Source: Chloroflexota bacterium (GTDB lineage: Bacteria > Chloroflexota > Anaerolineae > Aggregatilineales > UBA2796). Taken from it: a stretch of 10,132 nucleotides of DNA. Every line of letters starts with the position of its first letter. Position 1 is the first letter of the stretch. The stretch lies in NCBI GenBank assembly GCA_003695215.1, contig RFIM01000020.1, positions 1-10,132 on the forward strand. Direction: 5' to 3'. Positions 7,101 to 10,132 of this stretch are shown piece after piece. The notes under the pieces are model-generated. The model was not told where the DNA came from, made no database searches, and was given only the letters and a program-made list of their open reading frames with translations. The position numbers and the translations under genes were made by a program.

Positions 7101-7497
7101 CGACCGCAATGCCCTGCAGCAAGTGCTGGTCGAGCTGCTCTCGAACGCTTATCGTGCCTCGCCTGATGATGGCGAAGTGCTGTTGAGCGCCCAGCACGAG
7201 CGCGCTTTCCGCCCGCCGACCCTGAACGGCAAGCCCGCTGAGCCTGCCGAGATGGTCGTGATCAGCGTGCGCGATTTTGGCGGCGGCGTGCCCTCAGAGG
7301 ATCGCGCGCGCGTCTTCAGCCGTCTGTTCCGCGCCGATACGCCGCTCATCCCAGGCTTGGGCGATACTGGAGTCGGCCTCTCGATCGCCCGTGCGCTCAC
7401 AGAGGCTCACCACGGCTATCTGTGGTTTGAATCAGAGCGCGGGCAATCCAGCACCTTCACCTTGGCACTGCCCGTGCAGGCGCCGAAGGCTGGCTGA
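4150..7497 (+). CDS. 7TM-GAF-coiled-coil sensor protein with histidine-kinase core lacking the H-box histidine
   Basis: This 1115-residue membrane protein has the layout of a sensor kinase. Seven hydrophobic segments lie at about residues 14-34, 50-72, 86-102, 119-146, 157-181, 189-210 and 218-239. A GAF-like domain spans about 275-435, and a long, charged Glu/Arg/Gln/Ala-rich coiled coil about 436-865. A DHp-like two-helix region (about 870-960) and a HATPase_c domain (about 985-1112) follow. The H-box reads MAQELRTPL: the position normally occupied by phospho-accepting His is Q880. The ATP-binding boxes look intact: N-box with N999, G1 DFGGG (1042-1046), F-box VFSRLF, and G2 GLGDTGVGL (1069-1077). 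It may therefore bind ATP but cannot autophosphorylate at the usual site, suggesting a pseudokinase or an ATP-driven conformational switch. No response regulator is visible in the window. The LysM gene follows after three bases and is probably co-transcribed. Start is GTG with a strong ribosome-binding site. Confidence 0.88.
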   Translation: MAPDLLTLFAEPSVALLYFMAMLLLSGAAFFMALGQRLRGAQERAAATYTWASLGVLAAWLALMDGALAVLISRQPSAAIMPPLERAVMALAVIFSGYAFWRAESASVLPADHSRKRRITASALLLWALLAILAAAYAYTAYAWYTAFEPQAAFNQSPLGMAWMLGSAALCALWTLLLLLSFRRVPDAPLKLLFCLVLLAGYGYNAYGILSQQIGGNEVGILRLAFLIAMPLLPVAIYRMVVRRLVQLADERAAQAAVSTLTNISTNLLDTTVDRESMTLLKAIGTMIERESPEDLPRQIAIAAASVVKADIAALLVVDDQEYADVLAAFDVVQQRAIAAMALKLDEQPTLQQALSSRLQQCLSADQNLNEMVDLYTRLDIQKIGPVYFQPLTREGDLVGVLVVALPYTQRNLRESERRLLESIAPAAARLLLISREAQRARLEAQRNAAQALLESADSAEQPLSSTASVRAEMQASLELARNQINELSALVRELQIELDYERSRIAEIVADDPEGLSISQRIEKMATERRRLEAEREQLVQALQEAQAQLASASGSDDEMLRTVVRVLQQERDDLLAQKEMLERQLIEIRKGGNTAPAMLRDLLMRQSEERARLEAERDQLRAQLTDVEAQLRALGIEGGTSALLTTLASLTDERSRYKAQAERAAQERDTLRAELQRMRDLIATAEEREAKIAALENELRRLAGDREALARQRDSLRQDREATQSEREQWEALRTRMVAEMSALQQDLEAALYNYKRAAAERDKLKEQMAALQNERDKLTASYAALQNERDQLLARLEGNREVLQQLGAEGIGTLKTMIDDLTEERSELEHQLLRAQNQIQQLREQLDEARRKLNAAKQAPPSAAHAETLEVLLSMAQELRTPLGAITAYVDLLLNESVGLLGDLQRQFLLRVKANAERLATLIEEFVRVVAIDSGQVKLHMAQLDLSEVIDDAITATQTQFLEKGITLRLNLPNQLPPVQGDRNALQQVLVELLSNAYRASPDDGEVLLSAQHERAFRPPTLNGKPAEPAEMVVISVRDFGGGVPSEDRARVFSRLFRADTPLIPGLGDTGVGLSIARALTEAHHGYLWFESERGQSSTFTLALPVQAPKAG
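5683..6633 (+). repeat. Diverged hinge-plus-coil modules within the sensor's coiled coil
   Basis: At protein level a short Gly/Asp/Pro/Ser break is followed by a leucine-spaced stretch ending in E-R, then usually L-x-x-E-R-x-Q-L. It recurs with breaks at about residues 512-518 (DDPEGLS), 554-560 (around SGSDDE), 593-598 (GGNTAP), 637-643 (GIEGGTS) and 810-816 (GAEGIGT). The E-R pairs fall at R530, R573, R612, R656 and R828, so the first four are 39-44 residues apart; the fifth is isolated after a continuous coil. The spacing suggests ancient duplications producing a segmented rod. Confidence 0.6.
6463..6531 (+). repeat. Direct repeat with 42-base period inside the sensor gene
   Basis: GCGGCGCTGCAAAACGAGCG and its continuation to 6489 recurs at 6505-6531 with two mismatches, 42 bases (14 residues, two heptads) apart. 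It encodes AALQNERDK and AALQNERDQ. A weaker third unit (AAAERDKL) lies 14 residues further upstream. It looks like recent in-register lengthening of the coiled coil. Confidence 0.7.
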
Positions 7498-7500
7498 AAG

Positions 7501-8673
7501 ATGCGCCGAGATGCGGGCAGTGAATTGGTTGTAGCGCTGATCGCCATTGGCATTTTGGCATTGGCGCTGGTCTTCGGCTTGGTGCTGACGCTCAGCCAGC
7601 GCGCCGATGCTGCCCTGACGCAAGCTGCGCAGCTCCAAACGCCAAGCGCAATGCTGAGCCCAATGGCGACTGACGCGCCCAGCATAACGCCGACCAACCG
7701 ACTATCCCAGACGCCTAGCCCGACTGAATCGCCAAGCCCGCGTGCCACTTTAGCTGCCGCCACGCGAATCGTAAGCGCCAGCGCAACCTCGGCGCCAACA
7801 GCGACATACACGCCAAGCGCGACCTTCACTCTCACGCCAACTGATCGTCCAATGCATACGCAGAGCCTGACTGCGCCGATCAGCCTGAGCGCCACGCGCA
7901 CCTCAATCGCGACCGCGACACATACGCCGAGTAAAACGTGCATGGCTATGCCGACGCTGAGCTTCACACCGACGCCGACACCCAGCAAGACGCGCGCAGC
8001 GACGCCGACGCACACTGCCTCTTTCACGCTCGCGCCAAGCGCGACCTTCACGCCCTCGCCGACTGCGACGCCGACGCTTTTCGTGCCGACCTTCCCGCCT
8101 GAGCTGCTCACGCCCACACTAACGCCGCTTGGTATAGCCAGCGCCCCTGAAACGCCTTGTGTGCCGCGCCGCGGCTGGCTGCCCCACACTGTGCAAGCAG
8201 GCGAGACGCTCTTCAGCCTTGCGCGCCGCACGCAGATCAGCGTGGCTGAGCTAGCGCGCGCCAATTGCCTAGCTAATCCATCCCGTCTGGTCGTCGGCTC
8301 GGTCATCTACGTGCCGCGCTTGCCTGCCACAGCAACTCCCATAGCGCTGATCGGCGTCAATATCCGCAATTGCGGCGATCCGCAGCGGCGCATGCTCAAT
8401 GTGCAGCCTGATAGCGCGCTGCGCGGCACCTTCACTATTCTCGGCACGGCACAGCACGAGAACTTCCAGTTCTACAAGGTCGAAATTCGCGCCGATGGAA
8501 GCGATCTGTGGCAGAACCTGATCACGCGCTCAACGCCGATCGAAGGCGGCGTCCTGGCAGAGCTGGATACGGCGCTCTTCCCAAGCGGGCTGTATTGGCT
8601 GCGCCTGACCGTGGTGGATAACACGGGCAACTATCCGCCGCCGTGCGAAGTGCGCGTGATCCTCGCGCCTTAA
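7501..8673 (+). CDS. Membrane-anchored LysM protein with Thr/Pro-rich stalk and C-terminal beta-sandwich-like domain
   Basis: The protein has 390 residues. A short basic N-terminus (MRR) precedes one hydrophobic segment at about 9-31 with no clear cleavage site, so it is probably a type II anchor with the rest outside the membrane. Residues ~46-206 are a low-complexity stalk rich in Thr, Pro, Ser and Ala. A LysM domain occupies about 228-273: it starts HTVQAGETLFSLA and ends VGSVIYVPR, the usual form for peptidoglycan or N-acetylglucosamine-polymer binding. The last ~100 residues (about 285-390) contain GTAQHENFQFYKVEIR and YWLRLTVVD, consistent with an immunoglobulin-like or fibronectin-like fold, though I cannot name the family. 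C220, C256, C291 and C382 lie outside the stalk and could form disulfides. It starts three bases after the sensor stop, so translation is probably coupled. Its TAA overlaps the stop of the opposing transporter gene. Confidence 0.85.
   Translation: MRRDAGSELVVALIAIGILALALVFGLVLTLSQRADAALTQAAQLQTPSAMLSPMATDAPSITPTNRLSQTPSPTESPSPRATLAAATRIVSASATSAPTATYTPSATFTLTPTDRPMHTQSLTAPISLSATRTSIATATHTPSKTCMAMPTLSFTPTPTPSKTRAATPTHTASFTLAPSATFTPSPTATPTLFVPTFPPELLTPTLTPLGIASAPETPCVPRRGWLPHTVQAGETLFSLARRTQISVAELARANCLANPSRLVVGSVIYVPRLPATATPIALIGVNIRNCGDPQRRMLNVQPDSALRGTFTILGTAQHENFQFYKVEIRADGSDLWQNLITRSTPIEGGVLAELDTALFPSGLYWLRLTVVDNTGNYPPPCEVRVILAP
7636..8118 (+). repeat. Low-complexity Thr/Pro stalk with internal duplications
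   Basis: Short units of the ACGCC(G/A)A(C/G) type encode T-P, T-P-S and T-P-T. An exact 19-base repeat, CGCCAAGCGCGACCTTCAC, occurs at 7811-7829 and 8033-8051, 222 bases (74 codons) apart and in frame (PSATFT). T-P-S-K-T also occurs twice (residues 142-146 and 160-164). This suggests lengthening by duplication; the stalk is likely extended and possibly glycosylated. Confidence 0.75.
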
Positions 8674-8700
8674 GCAGGCTCAGTGTGAATGGTCACGCGC
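8652..8700. terminator. Inverted repeat spanning the overlapping convergent stops; possible bidirectional terminator
   Basis: GCGCGTGATC (8652-8661) and GGTCACGCGC (8691-8700) pair over 10 bp with a single G-U wobble as RNA (8 bp perfect), around a 29-base loop holding both stop codons. A minor inner stem GCCT/AGGC (8667-8670 with 8676-8679) is possible. There is no T-run on either side, so it is not a classical intrinsic terminator. The arms are coding on both strands, so chance cannot be excluded. Confidence 0.35.
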
Positions 8701-10049
8701 TGGACGAGCGGAATCTCGCTGCGGATGCGCATCTCAACCTGCTCGGCGATGGCGTGCGCCTCTTGCACGCTTATCTCGCCTGAGAGCGCGCAGCGCAGCA
8801 TGACGGCATAGCCGCCTGCCACAGCGCGCACATTGGCATCGCTCCATTGCGCTTCAGGATAGGCGCTACGCGCTATCTGAAGCGCTTGCTCGCGCAGCAG
8901 AGCGGCGTAGCCACTGTGTAGGATCACGTCAGCTTGGCGGCTGGCAGGCTCGATATGCGTGACGACATCGCAAATCTCGGGCATGGCAGCGCGCACGCGC
9001 GCCTCCAAAGTGCTGACTTGCTCGTGCGCCGCAGCTAGGCTCAGCAAAGGCGAGACTTCCACGTGCATCTCTAGCGCGATGCCCCTGCCCGTGACGATCT
9101 CGGTCACCTCATGAACTGATAAGCCGAGCGCATCGGCTGCAGCGCGCGCTAGCGTCGCCCGATTCGGCGGCACGTCGTAGTGTGGCTGCACTTGCACTTG
9201 AACTTCAGTCACACCGCTGATCGATTCCTTCAAGCGTGCCTCAATTTCGCCGACAATCGCAGAAGCGCGTTCAGCCGTAGTCGCAGGCTGCACACGCACC
9301 TCAACATCAGCATGGATGGCATCCGAAGGACCGCGGCTGCGCACACGGCTGACTGACTCAACGCCTGGCACGCTCGCTACCACGCGCTGCACAGCTTCGG
9401 GATCGAGCACGGCGCGATCGGTCAGCACTTGCGAAGTCTGGCGCAGGATGCTGAACGCCGCGCGCCCGATCAGCGCCACGATCAGCAGCGCCACGAGCGT
9501 ATCCGCCCAAGCGATGCCAAGCGCTGTGAAAGCCAAGCTAGCGATGACCGAGAGCGAGACAAAAATATCCACGCGCGTATGCACCACATCGGCGCGTAGC
9601 ACAGCTGAATCCAGCTTGCACGCCTGGGCAGATTCGTACAGCACCACGCCGCTGTTGACCGCCAACGTGACTAGCATGACGGCGAAGCTGATCGGCGTGA
9701 CCTCAACTGTGCCGCCGTGCAGCAACCGTTCCACCGCCGTCGAGAAAATTTCCCAGGCGGCCACCAGCAGCAAACCGCCAATGGCGAGCGTTGCCAGAGT
9801 TTCAAAGCGGCGGTGCCCATAAGGATGCTCAGCATCAGGTGGTTGCGCGGCAATCGAAGCGGCTAGCATGCCGATCAAGTTTGAGGAAGCGTCCATCGCT
9901 GAGTGGAAGCCGTCGGCGATCATCGCTAACGAGCCTGTCAGTACGCCGACCAGCAGTTTCGAGCCCGAGACAGCGATGTTGGCCGCTAAAGTGCGCTGAA
10001 AGACGCGCTGTACTTGCTTATAGCGCTGCGCTTCGCTCAGCTGGCTCAT
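8670..10049 (-). CDS. Cation diffusion facilitator transporter with three tandem C-terminal domains
   Basis: This 459-residue inner-membrane divalent-metal/proton antiporter probably exports Zn2+ or a similar ion. Six hydrophobic segments lie within residues ~19-204. The transport site is given by H49-D53 in DGFHSAMD (TM2) and H157-D161 in VVHTRVD (TM5), i.e. HxxxD twice. The family segment HPYGHRRFETLA (75-86) sits between TM2 and TM3. Beyond the usual ~290-300 residues the protein continues with two further copies of the cytoplasmic dimerisation domain: about 215-290, 293-369 and 379-459. Copies 2 and 3 share A-H before a helix and H-x-E-P at the end. Copy 2 alone has the extra histidines H313 and H329, which resemble the cytoplasmic zinc ligands of YiiP. 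The start ATG overlaps the upstream stop as ATGA, and an in-frame TGA just upstream excludes a longer form. Metal specificity is inference. Confidence 0.9.
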   Translation of the reverse strand: MSQLSEAQRYKQVQRVFQRTLAANIAVSGSKLLVGVLTGSLAMIADGFHSAMDASSNLIGMLAASIAAQPPDAEHPYGHRRFETLATLAIGGLLLVAAWEIFSTAVERLLHGGTVEVTPISFAVMLVTLAVNSGVVLYESAQACKLDSAVLRADVVHTRVDIFVSLSVIASLAFTALGIAWADTLVALLIVALIGRAAFSILRQTSQVLTDRAVLDPEAVQRVVASVPGVESVSRVRSRGPSDAIHADVEVRVQPATTAERASAIVGEIEARLKESISGVTEVQVQVQPHYDVPPNRATLARAAADALGLSVHEVTEIVTGRGIALEMHVEVSPLLSLAAAHEQVSTLEARVRAAMPEICDVVTHIEPASRQADVILHSGYAALLREQALQIARSAYPEAQWSDANVRAVAGGYAVMLRCALSGEISVQEAHAIAEQVEMRIRSEIPLVQRVTIHTEPA

Positions 10050-10132
10050 GCATCGTCAGCCGCGCTGCTCTCTGCGGTCGGCTCAACAGGCGCATTGTGT
10101 GGCGTGGCGCGCAGCAGCGGAATATCAGCGAC
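10046..10132 (-). CDS. C-terminal end of an unidentified gene upstream of the cation transporter
   Basis: On the - strand a frame open from the right edge gives 28 residues, from VADIPLLRATPH through a Pro/Ala/Glu/Asp-rich tail ending ESSAADDA, and then stops at TGA (10048-10046). That stop overlaps the transporter ATG in the tetranucleotide ATGA, typical of translationally coupled genes. The transporter lacks a clear ribosome-binding site of its own, which fits coupling. The visible part is too short and too low in complexity to suggest a function. A second frame is also open across these bases, so the call rests mainly on the ATGA overlap. Confidence 0.5.
   Translation of the reverse strand, partial: VADIPLLRATPHNAPVEPTAESSAADDA

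Noticed and set aside
7630..8118. CRISPR-like or tandem array appearance in the C-rich repeated tract
   Set aside because: Units are short, irregular, in frame and encode a Thr/Pro stalk; no regular spacers.
7416..8306. Long - strand open frame rich in Gly-Val repeats
   Set aside because: It is the antisense of the Thr/Pro stalk and sensor C-terminus; ACGCC-type repeats read backwards give GV. No ribosome-binding site or family features, and the + strand genes are well supported.

Overview
The window reads as one continuous chromosomal segment of a GC-rich bacterium. It has dense gene packing, strong preference for GCG/CGC/GGC codons, and alternative starts (TTG, GTG). I see no mobile element, CRISPR array, RNA gene or known defence island. 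A Thr/Pro-linker LysM lipo-/membrane-anchored style protein, together with a very long GAF/coiled-coil sensor protein, points towards Chloroflexota (Anaerolineae-like). That assignment is inferred from gene style, not proven.

Layout from left to right: (1) the 3' two-thirds or more of der (ribosome-assembly GTPase, + strand, cut by the window edge). (2) A secreted protein with three bacterial SH3 domains on the - strand, whose stop lies one base from the der stop. (3) A divergent intergenic region, then rmd and gmd (+), the pair that turns GDP-mannose into GDP-6-deoxy-4-keto-mannose and then a GDP-6-deoxyhexose (probably GDP-D-rhamnose). (4) A 135-base gap with a candidate promoter and small palindromes, then a 1115-residue protein: seven membrane helices, a GAF-like domain, about 430 residues of modular coiled coil, and a histidine-kinase core in which the phospho-acceptor histidine of the H-box is glutamine. 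(5) Three bases later, a single-pass membrane protein with a Thr/Pro/Ser-rich stalk, a LysM domain and a C-terminal beta-sandwich-like domain. (6) Converging on it, with the two stop codons sharing the palindrome TTAA, a cation-diffusion-facilitator transporter (- strand) with three tandem cytoplasmic domains instead of one. (7) At the right edge, the last 28 codons of another - strand gene overlapping the transporter start by ATGA.

Several genes concern the cell envelope: nucleotide-sugar supply (rmd-gmd), a secreted SH3b protein, a LysM-stalk protein and a membrane sensor. The sensor and LysM protein are almost certainly co-transcribed, so a link between cell-wall sensing and the sensor is a reasonable inference. 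The features most worth a second look are the His-to-Gln H-box with otherwise intact ATP-binding boxes, the repeated hinge-plus-coil modules in the same protein, the triple C-terminal domain of the cation transporter, and a 10-bp inverted repeat spanning the overlapping convergent stops. I do not see a convincing wholly new multi-gene system; the sensor/LysM pair is the nearest candidate.
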